13,388 nt of DNA from DATKZB01 sp035528235 (GTDB lineage: Bacteria; Planctomycetota; Phycisphaerae; FEN-1346). This document shows positions 4,529 to 12,180 of this stretch, one piece after another. The notes below the pieces were generated by a model that had not been told where the DNA came from, did not search any database, and was given only the letters and a program-made list of their open reading frames with translations. The position numbers and the translations under genes were made by a program. The DNA lies in assembly GCA_035528235.1 (NCBI GenBank), contig DATKZB010000282.1, positions 1-13,388 of the forward strand, in the 5' to 3' direction. Numbering within the stretch: the stretch's first letter is position 1; each line of letters opens with the position of its first letter.

Positions 4529-6622
4529 CTACTGCGTCTTGACGGGGCCGCCGAGGGCTTGGAGGCGTTTGCGGGCGTCGTCGCGGAGGGGGTCTTCGGG
4601 GTAGTCCTCGACGGCCGTCCGGAGCAGGAGGCGGCCCTTGTCGGGTTCGCCCTGGGCCACGTGGCACTCGGCGGCGAACATCAGGAGGCGAACGGCGTAG
4701 GCGCTCTCGGGGCTCGCGCCCAGCAGGTCCAGCGCCTCGCGCAGGGCCGCCGCGCGGTCGCCCTTGGCCAGCAGGGCCTGGGCCCGCAGGAGCGACCAAT
4801 GGCCCTTGAGTTTGTCGTGGGGAAACTCCCAGGCCCAGTCGTCGATGAATGGGAAGGCCCATTCCCAGGCGCGCTCGCGGGTGTACTCCTCCACGTACCG
4901 GGCCAGCGTGCCGACGCGGACGGCGGCCACGTTGGGCGGCTGGAACTCGAGGCGGATGGCGGTCGCCGTCGCATACGCCTCGCGGGCCTTGGCGCCGTCG
5001 CCACGATGCCGCCGGATGTCGCCCAGGCCGATGTGGGCCCGGCGGATGACCCGGTCCTGGCCGGCGGTGGCGTAGGTCTTGAGGACCCGCTGATACTCTT
5101 TCTCGGCATCGTCGTAACGGTGGAGGTCATTGAGGAGCGTCTCGCCGATCTGGACGGCCACCTGGGCCTGCGCGGCGGGCTGTTTCAGGCGTTTCTCGAC
5201 GGCGGCGTAGACCTGGATGGCCTCCTGCGGCTGGCCGGCGGCCCGATGTTTCTCGCCAAGCAGGAGGCCCTTCGCCAGGGCCTCGCTCTCCTTGACGCCG
5301 CTTCGCCGCAGCGCCAGTTCGGTGGCAGCGGCCATGAGTGGCGGCCGCATCTTCTGGTGGTCGAACAGGTCGACCGCCAGGATGAGGTTGGGGACGTCGA
5401 GTTTCTGGAAGTCGTACTTGGCCACCTCTTTGGCGTACTGGGCAATGGGCTCAATGTCGCGGCCGGCCTGCCGCCACCAGTCGCGGTCCACGTGGACCTT
5501 GGTGCGGAACGTGCTGGCGAGGGTGCCACGGCTGGCCTTGAGCGTCACGGCGTAGTCGCCCGGCGCCAGGTAGACGTGGGTGGGATTGGGTCCGGAGCCG
5601 ATCTGGCCGTCGCCGAAATCCCAGTCGGCCCGGCCGCCGCGAGCCATGTCGATGCCCTTCGAGAGGTTCGTGAACTGCATCCGGACGGGGTACCGGTCGG
5701 GCCACCAGGATTCGCCGACGTTCTCGGCCGAGAAGTCGGCCACGGCCCTCTCGCCGCGCAGGTCGACCTCGACCAGTTTGGCCTCGGCGACGGGCAGGAA
5801 GGCATCGGGCGGAATCGGCCGGAAGCCCTTGTCCTCGGGCACCTGCCAGGCCGCCACGGCCATCATCGACCCCGACAGGTTCACGTGCCAGTAGTCCAGG
5901 CGGTGGAGCGACTGGGTCAGCGGCACCTCCTTGGCGTGGCGGGCGTCGCTGACGGCGCCGTGCCGGCCCGGCCACGCGACCACCTCCAACCCGTCAATCA
6001 GCACCCACGAGGCATCGTTGCTGGAGGTGGCGACGGTGTAGGTTCCCGGCCGAGGCGGGATGAACCACCCCACGTAGTGAAAGACGCTGGGGGTGCCCTC
6101 CGCGGCAAAGGGATTGTGCCCGAACGAGATGTGGCTGACGAAGTCGGTGCCGAGGGGCTCGGCCTTGGCCCAGGCGGCCTGGATCTGCGCGAGTTTGTTG
6201 ATAGCGTCTCCGCCCGACCACCGACGCGCCTCCAGCAGGACGCCTCGCTGGATGTCCCACGGCGGCGGGGCGGGCGCCTTGGGGTTGCCGTAGTAGATGT
6301 AATACCGGCTGATGGTCGGCACGACCTCGAAGGCGACGCGGATCCGGTCGCCCGGGCCGACCTGAAGGACGCGGTGCTTGATGACCTTGCGGGCGCCCGT
6401 GGCCACGCGAACGTCGCCGGCGTCGGGCCTGGCGAAACCGCCGGTGTAGAAGGCGCAGACGGCCACGTCGTCGCCCCCCTGGCCGGACTTCTCGGCGGTG
6501 ACGTCGACGACGCGGCGGACGGTCCAGGCGTCATCGAGCCACGGCGCCTGGTCGGCCGGCGCAACCGAGACGGCGGCGACCAGGACCAGAGACGCCAGCC
6601 AGGCTGTTCTCAGGCAACGCAC
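4529..6622 (-). CDS. Exported DUF2341/PA14/PKD/TPR multidomain protein
   Basis: A 697-residue protein of unknown function, probably periplasmic or surface-exposed. A signal peptide spans about 1-24 (two Arg, then hydrophobic LASLVLVAAVSV and an APADQA cleavage zone). Residues about 30-115 resemble DUF2341, ending in the telltale YYIYYGNPKA. A PA14-like segment covers about 155-265 (GWFIPPRPGTYTVATSSNDA, then a DG pair). A PKD-type beta domain follows at about 310-378 (DWDFGDG and HVYLAPGDYAVTLKA). Residues about 395-690 are helical with TPR-like units (for example LGDIRRHRGDGAKAREAY, AECHVAQGEPDKGRLLL). PA14 and PKD domains commonly bind glycans or mediate contacts, and TPRs hold partner proteins. 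The GTG start at 6622 is chosen because AAGGAGG lies 9 bases upstream and the signal peptide then begins at residue 1; an ATG at 6712 would add 30 Arg/Pro-rich residues. It follows skp by 109 bases, so an envelope-related role is plausible but unproven. Confidence 0.85.
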   Translation of the reverse strand: MRCLRTAWLASLVLVAAVSVAPADQAPWLDDAWTVRRVVDVTAEKSGQGGDDVAVCAFYTGGFARPDAGDVRVATGARKVIKHRVLQVGPGDRIRVAFEVVPTISRYYIYYGNPKAPAPPPWDIQRGVLLEARRWSGGDAINKLAQIQAAWAKAEPLGTDFVSHISFGHNPFAAEGTPSVFHYVGWFIPPRPGTYTVATSSNDASWVLIDGLEVVAWPGRHGAVSDARHAKEVPLTQSLHRLDYWHVNLSGSMMAVAAWQVPEDKGFRPIPPDAFLPVAEAKLVEVDLRGERAVADFSAENVGESWWPDRYPVRMQFTNLSKGIDMARGGRADWDFGDGQIGSGPNPTHVYLAPGDYAVTLKASRGTLASTFRTKVHVDRDWWRQAGRDIEPIAQYAKEVAKYDFQKLDVPNLILAVDLFDHQKMRPPLMAAATELALRRSGVKESEALAKGLLLGEKHRAAGQPQEAIQVYAAVEKRLKQPAAQAQVAVQIGETLLNDLHRYDDAEKEYQRVLKTYATAGQDRVIRRAHIGLGDIRRHRGDGAKAREAYATATAIRLEFQPPNVAAVRVGTLARYVEEYTRERAWEWAFPFIDDWAWEFPHDKLKGHWSLLRAQALLAKGDRAAALREALDLLGASPESAYAVRLLMFAAECHVAQGEPDKGRLLLRTAVEDYPEDPLRDDARKRLQALGGPVKTQ

Positions 6623-6631
6623 AAGCACAGG

Positions 6632-6638
6632 CCTCCTT
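6632..6638 (-). promoter_or_regulatory. Ribosome binding site that sets the GTG start at 6622
   Basis: The minus strand reads AAGGAGG, 9 bases before GTG at 6622 and only 3 bases before another in-frame GTG at 6628. The spacing favours 6622, which also puts the signal peptide at the very N-terminus. Confidence 0.7.
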
Positions 6639-6666
6639 CGGGGCGAGCGTCTGCCGAGAAAGTCAA

Positions 6667-6703
6667 CCGGCCCGACGGCAGAAGGTATCGGCCGCCGGGC
6701 CGG
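6667..6703 (-). terminator. Stem-loop between skp and the exported protein gene
   Basis: CCGGCCCG (6667-6674) pairs with CGGGCCGG (6696-6703). After one A/C mismatch, CGGC (6676-6679) pairs with GCCG (6691-6694), leaving an 11-base loop. On the minus strand the stem is followed by TTGACTTTCTC, which is T-rich but not a clean T-run. It lies in the 109-base gap after skp and 45 bases before the next start codon, so it could terminate part of the bamA-skp transcript or act as a partial attenuator. Confidence 0.4.
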
Positions 6704-6731
6704 GATGAACACGCGTTCTGCTGCCGCCGCG

Positions 6732-7349
6732 TCAGCCCTTGGGCTTGTCGCCGGCCGGCTTCTTCTTGCCCTTGTAATCGGCGTTGAGGATCTTGAGGAC
6801 GTCGTCCGTCAGGTCCGCCACGTCGGCCGGGAAGAGCACGCGCTGACCCATAATGCGATTCTTGAGGTCGTCGAGGCCCTTGGACTGGTCGACGTCGATC
6901 TGGTCGGGTTCGAGGAAGGCCTTCGTGAAGACCATGTCGAGCCCTTTCTGCTTGGCGAGGCGATCGACGGTCTTGGTGATCTCGCGATACATGTCGAGGA
7001 GGACGTCGCGATGGCGGCGTTCGATCTTGACCTGTTCGAGGCCCAGCCAGTTGCGGACTTCGACCTCGGTCTTCAGGACCTGATCGTCGAGTTGCTCCCA
7101 TTCCTTGGTGCCCTTGTTGAAGCCGTCGCGCTTCAACCGCAGGTCTTCGAGCGCCTTGACCTTGGGCTCCGAGGCGGCCTTGAGGTTGGCCTGTTCGACC
7201 TGGAGGTCGGCGCTGGCATCCTTGGTGCGGTCGTATCCGTTCGTGACGGCCACGACGTCGACCACGCCGACCTTCATCGCGGCCACAGCCGAACTCGACA
7301 CGATGAGCCCCACCGCCGCCCAAGCCGCCAGTAACCCTAGCCTACGCAT
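6732..7349 (-). CDS. skp: Skp/OmpH family periplasmic chaperone
   Basis: A 205-residue product. Skp proteins hold unfolded outer-membrane proteins in the periplasm and deliver them to the BamA machine. A signal peptide is clear (MRRLGLLAAWAAVGLIV, then SSSAVAA, cleavage near residue 24). The mature start KVGVVDVVAVTNGYDRTKDA matches the family's opening strand. A long charged helical region (about 45-140) would form the coiled-coil arms, and the tail is Lys-rich (YKGKKKPAGDKPKG). It is somewhat longer than E. coli Skp, mainly in the arms and tail. The ATG at 7349 is chosen over a GTG at 7373 because AAAGGAG sits 6 bases upstream and the signal peptide then starts at Met1. It follows bamA by 99 bases, the usual bamA-skp order. 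Family assignment rests on the N-terminal motif, architecture and context, since the family is poorly conserved in sequence. Confidence 0.88.
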   Translation of the reverse strand: MRRLGLLAAWAAVGLIVSSSAVAAMKVGVVDVVAVTNGYDRTKDASADLQVEQANLKAASEPKVKALEDLRLKRDGFNKGTKEWEQLDDQVLKTEVEVRNWLGLEQVKIERRHRDVLLDMYREITKTVDRLAKQKGLDMVFTKAFLEPDQIDVDQSKGLDDLKNRIMGQRVLFPADVADLTDDVLKILNADYKGKKKPAGDKPKG

Positions 7350-7412
7350 GGATCGCTCCTTTGTCAGAGACACAGGCCCTTCCCGGGACTCTAGAGATTA
7401 TCGGAAAACGGG

Positions 7413-7437
7413 GGCGGTCACGCCACAGAAAACCGCC
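7413..7437 (-). terminator. Weak terminator-like hairpin after bamA
   Basis: On the minus strand GGCGGT and ACCGCC form a 6-bp stem with a 13-base loop, followed by CCCGTTTTCC. It lies 12 bases after the bamA stop and 63 bases before the skp ATG. The long loop and interrupted T-run make it weak; it may only reduce read-through into skp. Confidence 0.3.
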
Positions 7438-7448
7438 TGTCGGTCCGC

Positions 7449-9800
7449 TTAGAAAGACGTGCCGATCGAGAACGAGAAGAACTCGTCCTCGTCGTCGCTG
7501 TCCTTGGCGATGGGGAACCCAAAGTCGAGGGCGAACGGCACCGGCCCGAAGAACGGCACCGTGAAGCGGACGCCGAACCCGACGGCCGCGCGCCACGTCG
7601 TGAGCGTGATCGTTTCCTCGACCGTGCCGGTATCGAGGAAGAGTACGCCCGTCAGGATCTTCTCGAAGATGGGGAAGGAATACTCGGCGGAGGCCAGGGC
7701 GAGGAAATCGCCGCCCAGGTAGGTGTCGCCCACCTTCGGCCCGACGCCGCGGAACTCGAAACCGCGAATGCTGCCGTGGCCGCCCGCAAAGAACCGCTCG
7801 AAGATGGGGACGTCGCCTCCAATGAAACCCATCCGGCCACGCACCGCCAGGACGCTCTTGCGGTCGAGCACGTCGCGGGTCACCGTCCAGTACCGGCGCG
7901 CATCGACCACGAACTTGGTGAACGTGTAACTGCCGCCCAGCGCCCCGGCCTGCTCAACCGACCCGCTCACGCGGTACCCCTCGGTCGGGAACAGGTAACT
8001 GTCGGTCGTGTCCTTCACGAGGCCGACCTCCAGGCTGGTGAGGGCCGACGAGCCCTCCACGTCGAGGACGTCCTGGGGGACGCCGGCCTCGACGTTGCGG
8101 ATATTGATGCTCTCGAGGCGAAGGTTCATGAACGCGCTCAGGTCCTCGCGGAGTTCCCGTCCGACGCCGAAGTGGCCGCCCACGCGTCGCTCGTCGTACG
8201 AGTCGCGCACGCGGTCGAAGTAGAACAGGCTCGACGAGAAACTGAACTCGGAGTCGAAGACGTGCGGGTCGCGGAAGTCGACGCGGTAGCGTTGGAGTTC
8301 GGTGCCGGGTTCCAGCACGATCTGGAAGGTCTGGCCCGCGCCGCGGAACGACTCGCCGCGCCAGAACTCCTCGTTCGACTCCGGCCAGTCTTTCAGGTCG
8401 AAGTTCCGCTGGACGAGCGAGATGTTGCCCAGCACGCCGCTGTTGCTCGAGATGCCGGCCCCGAGGATGAGGCTGGCGGTCTCGGCCTCGTCAACCCGCA
8501 CGAGGACGTCGGCCACGGCCGGGTCGGCCGTCGGAATCGTGGTCACCTGGACCGAGCCGGGCCGGTAGAGGCCGGTGCCCTCGAGGCGCCGGCGTGCCCG
8601 GTCGATGAGTTTCGTGTTGACGGGCTCCTCGGGGAAGAACCGGAGTTCCCTCCGGATGACCTTGTCCTGGGTCAGGCGGTTGCCCTCGACGCGAATCTCG
8701 CCGATGCGGACGGCCGTGCCCTCTTCGACCTTGAAGGTCACGTCCACCTGGCCGGGCTCGTCCGTGAAGTCGATGACGGGCCGGACGAACGTATCGATGT
8801 ACCCGATTTCGCCGTAGGTGCTCCGGATCAGTTCCACGTCGGTCCGGACCGTGTCGGCCGTGTAGGGTTTGCCCGGCGCCAGTTTCATCTGTTTCTGGAG
8901 CAGGGGGCGGCTGAACCGCTCGACGCCCTCCAGCGCCACCGACCGGGCCTGGTACCGCGGGCCTTCCTCGACGATGACGCGAATGGTCAGCTTCGTCCGG
9001 TCGGGGCTGAAGTCCAGTTCCCGCCCCACGCGCACGTCCAGGAACCCCTGCTCGACGTAGTGGTTGCGGACGGCGACGACGTCGCGCCCGAGTTGCTCCT
9101 CGTCGTACGTGCCGGGAACCAGAATCGGGAACCACTTGCGGGTCTCCATCCGCTTCTGGAGTTCGCCGGACCCGATGGAGACATTGCCGACGAAAACGAT
9201 CTGGCGGACGCGGACGCGGGGCCCCTCGGCCACGGTGTATCGGGCCACCCGGCTCTTGGCCAGCAGGTCCTCGTCGAGGGAGACGGAGATGAAGTAATAG
9301 CCCTTCTCGCGGTACTTGCGTTCGATGGCACGGGCGCCGCTGAAGACCTTGTGGCGGTCGAGCAGGTTGCCGGCGGTCACACCGACGGTTTCGCGCAGGG
9401 CCTTGTCGTTGAGGTGCCGGTTGCCCTCGAATTCGAGGCGTTCCAGCGCCGGCCGCTCGGTCACCTCGACGACCAGGACGAGGCCGTCGGCCTCCCGCTC
9501 GGGCCGCAGGACGACGTTGTCGAACTCACCCAGGTCGTAGATGCGCTTGAGGTCCTCGTCGACGGCCGACGGGCTGTAGACGCTGCCCTCGCGCAACCGC
9601 ATCTGACCGAGGATCCGGTGGGCGGTGGCCCGGACGTTGCCCCGCAGGACAACCCGGACGATCCGCTCGCCCGACGGCTGGGCCTCGCCGGCCGCCAGGG
9701 CGCCCACCAGAAGGGCCGCCAGCGCCAGTCCCATCGTGCCAAGCGCCAGCCACCTGGGTGCCCTGCCATGCCGAACGCCGGTAGCCCGTGAGTGGGTCAT
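7449..9800 (-). CDS. bamA: Outer membrane protein assembly factor BamA (Omp85)
   Basis: Essential outer-membrane protein that folds and inserts beta-barrel proteins. The 783-residue product has an Arg-containing n-region and a signal peptide (about 13-40, WLALGTMGLALAALLVGALA). Five POTRA domains follow at about 46-116, 117-193, 196-281, 284-362 and 365-440, recognisable from repeated patterns such as FEGNRHLND, FVGNVSI and VEGNRLTQDK. The C-terminal half is a surface-antigen-type beta barrel with the conserved loop-6 motif IRGFEFRG (Arg679-Gly-Phe) and a terminal Phe in SFSIGTSF, the usual barrel insertion signal. The size is close to E. coli BamA (810). The start is less certain: ATG at 9800 has GGAG 14 bases upstream, while ATGs at 9854 and 9734 are alternatives. 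An acidic run, DSDDEDE, precedes the last strand. skp follows directly, and a small membrane protein gene precedes it by 114 bases. Confidence 0.95.
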   Translation of the reverse strand: MTHSRATGVRHGRAPRWLALGTMGLALAALLVGALAAGEAQPSGERIVRVVLRGNVRATAHRILGQMRLREGSVYSPSAVDEDLKRIYDLGEFDNVVLRPEREADGLVLVVEVTERPALERLEFEGNRHLNDKALRETVGVTAGNLLDRHKVFSGARAIERKYREKGYYFISVSLDEDLLAKSRVARYTVAEGPRVRVRQIVFVGNVSIGSGELQKRMETRKWFPILVPGTYDEEQLGRDVVAVRNHYVEQGFLDVRVGRELDFSPDRTKLTIRVIVEEGPRYQARSVALEGVERFSRPLLQKQMKLAPGKPYTADTVRTDVELIRSTYGEIGYIDTFVRPVIDFTDEPGQVDVTFKVEEGTAVRIGEIRVEGNRLTQDKVIRRELRFFPEEPVNTKLIDRARRRLEGTGLYRPGSVQVTTIPTADPAVADVLVRVDEAETASLILGAGISSNSGVLGNISLVQRNFDLKDWPESNEEFWRGESFRGAGQTFQIVLEPGTELQRYRVDFRDPHVFDSEFSFSSSLFYFDRVRDSYDERRVGGHFGVGRELREDLSAFMNLRLESINIRNVEAGVPQDVLDVEGSSALTSLEVGLVKDTTDSYLFPTEGYRVSGSVEQAGALGGSYTFTKFVVDARRYWTVTRDVLDRKSVLAVRGRMGFIGGDVPIFERFFAGGHGSIRGFEFRGVGPKVGDTYLGGDFLALASAEYSFPIFEKILTGVLFLDTGTVEETITLTTWRAAVGFGVRFTVPFFGPVPFALDFGFPIAKDSDDEDEFFSFSIGTSF

Positions 9801-9914
9801 GCCTTGCGTTTCAACTCCGCCGCGGCCCCGTGCCGAAACGCCGGTGGTTGGCATTCTACCGGCCCCGGCGGCCGCATGTCATCAAGAAACTCTGAGGATT
9901 CCCCGGCCGGGCCC

Positions 9915-10373
9915 CTAGACCTCCGCCCCAACAGTCCGGTCGGGCCGGAAGACGATAAGCGGCCACAGCAGCGGGAACAACGTGATGATAGGCAGAAGCA
10001 ATCCCGCCAGCGTCGCGGCCGTGTCGGGACTGCCGCCTCCGAGTCGGTTCTTGACGAACCATACCACGCCCAGCCCCACCAAGACCACGTTGGCCGCGAT
10101 GAACGTCTTCCGGGCCCACGACCGGGCCCTGGCATACATGACACCCACGAACACGCTCACGCCCAAGCAGACGGCCGTGGCGGCCAGCGCCGTATAGTAG
10201 ACCGCCGCCAGGGACATCAGCAACTCGCCGCGGCCGCTGAGCCGCAAATCGAGTTGAAGCAGGTAGGCCGAGAAGACCGAGTAAAAATTGGCGGTCAACG
10301 CCACCGCTTCGGCGGCCGCCAACACGTAAGCGACGTTCCTCCTGGCCTTCGGATCGCGTTGCCACCGTGCCAT
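9915..10373 (-). CDS. Small four-helix membrane protein of unknown function
   Basis: I do not recognise this 152-residue protein. It has a short basic N-terminus (MARWQRDPKARR) and four likely membrane helices at about 14-38, 52-81, 90-108 and 117-142. Between helices 2 and 3 lies a basic stretch (ARARSWARK), and between 3 and 4 a Gly-rich turn (NRLGGGSPD). By the positive-inside rule both the N-terminus and the ARARSWARK loop would be cytoplasmic. No cysteine pair, zinc site or catalytic motif is visible. The ATG at 10373 has GGAGGA 6 bases upstream, a good site that excludes earlier starts. The gene lies 61 bases after the acyl-CoA dehydrogenase stop and 114 bases before bamA, so it could belong to either unit or stand alone. 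That it is a real gene is supported by the ribosome site and clean hydrophobic pattern; its role cannot be inferred. Confidence 0.75.
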   Translation of the reverse strand: MARWQRDPKARRNVAYVLAAAEAVALTANFYSVFSAYLLQLDLRLSGRGELLMSLAAVYYTALAATAVCLGVSVFVGVMYARARSWARKTFIAANVVLVGLGVVWFVKNRLGGGSPDTAATLAGLLLPIITLFPLLWPLIVFRPDRTVGAEV

Positions 10374-10434
10374 TGGCCGTCCTCCACCCCCCTGCGTCCC
10401 GGACAGGTCGCTGCGCCCCCCGGCGGTCAGCGCC

Positions 10435-12177
10435 TCACGACTCGTCGAACGTCGGGCCGACAAGAACGTCAAAGGCGTCGATCGTCGATCGGTCGCCGCT
10501 CGTAATCAGTCGGAGCGTGTGCTCGCACCGTGGCACCGCCCGCCGGATAAACCGTTTCGCCGCCACCGACTTGGCACGCGAGTGCCGCGCCATCTCCATC
10601 CACAGGTACCCCAGGTAGACGTCGATCGCCACGTCGACCAGGGGGCGGGCCATGAGGTCGAGATAGTCGGCCGAGTGTCGGGTCTTGAGGGCGTCGACGG
10701 CGGCGGCGAGTTTCGCCCGGACGCGCTTCAGGCCCCCGGCCAGCCCTTTGAAGCCGCGCGGCGGCTCGAGGGCCTCGAGCTCGACGAACCGCTTCTCGGC
10801 CGTGCCGCTCGTCACGCCGCGCACCGCCGCCATCACCTGGAGCTGGCTCGTGCCCTCGTAGATGCTCGTGATGCGGGCGTCGCGGTACAACTGCTCGAGC
10901 GGGTAGTCCTTCATGTAGCCGGAGCCGCCCAGAACGCTGATGGCCTCGTAGGTTACGCGATTACACATTTCGCTGAGCCAGTACTTGGCGACGGGGGTCA
11001 TGAGAGAGGCCAGGCGTTTGTACTTCTTCTGTTCCTTGTTGAGGGCGTTACGCCGCTCGGGGTCGGTCTCGCGCCCCTTGGCCTCGTCGAGGACGTACTC
11101 GTAGTCGGCCGCCAGGGTCGCCTCGTAGAGGATCGCCCGGCCGGACTCGACGGCGAGTTTCATCTCGGCCAGCAGGTCGGCCACGGCGGGGAACCGATCG
11201 ATGGGCCGCCCGAACTGGATGCGCGCCGCCGCGTAGTTGCGGGCCGCGCGGAACGCCGCCTCGGCAATGCCCAGGCTCTGGGCCGCAATGCCGATCCGGG
11301 CCCCGTTCATCAGCGCCATGACGTACGTCACCAAGCCGCGACGCCGCTCGCCCACCAGTTCGGCCGGGGCGTCGTTGAACTGCATCTCGCACGTCGGCGA
11401 CCCGTGGATGCCCAACTTGTTCTCGGTGCGGCGGATGACGATGCGGTCGCCGCGCTCGACCAGGAAGAGACTCAGGCCCATGCCGCCCGTCTCCTCGGTC
11501 TCGCTACGGGCCAGCACCAGCAGCACCTCGCCGCAACCGTTCGTGATGAACCGCTTGACGCCCGTGAGGCGCCACTCGCCGTCCTCGTCCTGGTACGCCC
11601 GCAACTGGACGTTCTGCAGGTCGCTGCCGGCGTCGGGCTCGGTCAGGACCATGGCGCCGGTGACCTCGCCCGAGGCGAACCGGGGCAGGTACGCCTGCTT
11701 CTGGTCCTCGGAGGCGAACATATGGATCGTCTCGGCAATGCCCTGAAGGCCGAAGATGTTCATGAGGCTGGCGTCGGCCCGGCTCACGATCTCGGTGGCC
11801 ATCGCATACACGATGCCCGGCAGGTTGAGGCCGCCGAAACGCCGCGGAAGCGTGGCCCCCATCAGATCGGCCTGAGCGAGGACCTTGAGGGCCTTCTCGA
11901 TGCCCGGCGCGTAGCGGACGCACCCCTCGTCCGCCGCCAGGTGCGACCCGTCGGTGTCGATGTCGGGCGACAGCGGCGCGATGGTCTCGCCGGCGATCTC
12001 GCCCACCAAGTCGAGCGTGCGGCGATAGTTGTCGAGGGCGTCGGCCACGTCGGTCGGCGCGTAGTCGAATTCGCCGGCCTCCGCGAAGTCCCGTTCCCGC
12101 AGCCGGACCAGGCGATCGAGGTCCATGTGGTCCAGGTGGAACCGGATGTCGGCGTTGTCGGTGTAGAAATTGGCCAC
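10435..12177 (-). CDS. Acyl-CoA dehydrogenase, long C-terminally extended type
   Basis: FAD enzyme that removes two hydrogens from an acyl-CoA and passes electrons to EtfAB. At 580 residues it is about 200 longer than MCAD-like enzymes. The N-terminal cap (MANFYTDNADIRFHLDHMDL) and C-terminal domain (about 465-580) match the long class that includes DmdC-type enzymes. The core has TEPDAGSD (179-186), the FAD-side motif VLGGSGYMKDYPLEQLYRDA (415-434) and IYEGTSQLQ, where Glu441 is the expected catalytic base. An inserted charged stretch, about 360-390, is typical of this class. The start is GTG at 12177, three bases after the etfA stop, with only a weak upstream AAGAAG. Translation is therefore probably coupled to etfA. 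The first ATG (12126) would remove the conserved N-terminus. The substrate cannot be read from the sequence; medium- or branched-chain acyl-CoA or a methylthio-acyl-CoA are all possible. Confidence 0.93.
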   Translation of the reverse strand: MANFYTDNADIRFHLDHMDLDRLVRLRERDFAEAGEFDYAPTDVADALDNYRRTLDLVGEIAGETIAPLSPDIDTDGSHLAADEGCVRYAPGIEKALKVLAQADLMGATLPRRFGGLNLPGIVYAMATEIVSRADASLMNIFGLQGIAETIHMFASEDQKQAYLPRFASGEVTGAMVLTEPDAGSDLQNVQLRAYQDEDGEWRLTGVKRFITNGCGEVLLVLARSETEETGGMGLSLFLVERGDRIVIRRTENKLGIHGSPTCEMQFNDAPAELVGERRRGLVTYVMALMNGARIGIAAQSLGIAEAAFRAARNYAAARIQFGRPIDRFPAVADLLAEMKLAVESGRAILYEATLAADYEYVLDEAKGRETDPERRNALNKEQKKYKRLASLMTPVAKYWLSEMCNRVTYEAISVLGGSGYMKDYPLEQLYRDARITSIYEGTSQLQVMAAVRGVTSGTAEKRFVELEALEPPRGFKGLAGGLKRVRAKLAAAVDALKTRHSADYLDLMARPLVDVAIDVYLGYLWMEMARHSRAKSVAAKRFIRRAVPRCEHTLRLITSGDRSTIDAFDVLVGPTFDES

Positions 12178-12180
12178 GTC

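Noticed and set aside
6623..6712. Earlier ATG start for the exported protein
   Set aside because: It would put 30 Arg/Pro-rich residues before the signal peptide and make a stable stem-loop coding; the GTG at 6622 has a near-perfect ribosome site.
4415..6787. Plus-strand open frame of about 790 codons opposite the exported protein gene
   Set aside because: Antisense shadow that starts inside a hairpin repeat and crosses the end of skp; no domain recognised.
7776..9791. Plus-strand open frame of about 670 codons opposite bamA
   Set aside because: Antisense shadow; the minus strand clearly encodes five POTRA domains and a barrel.
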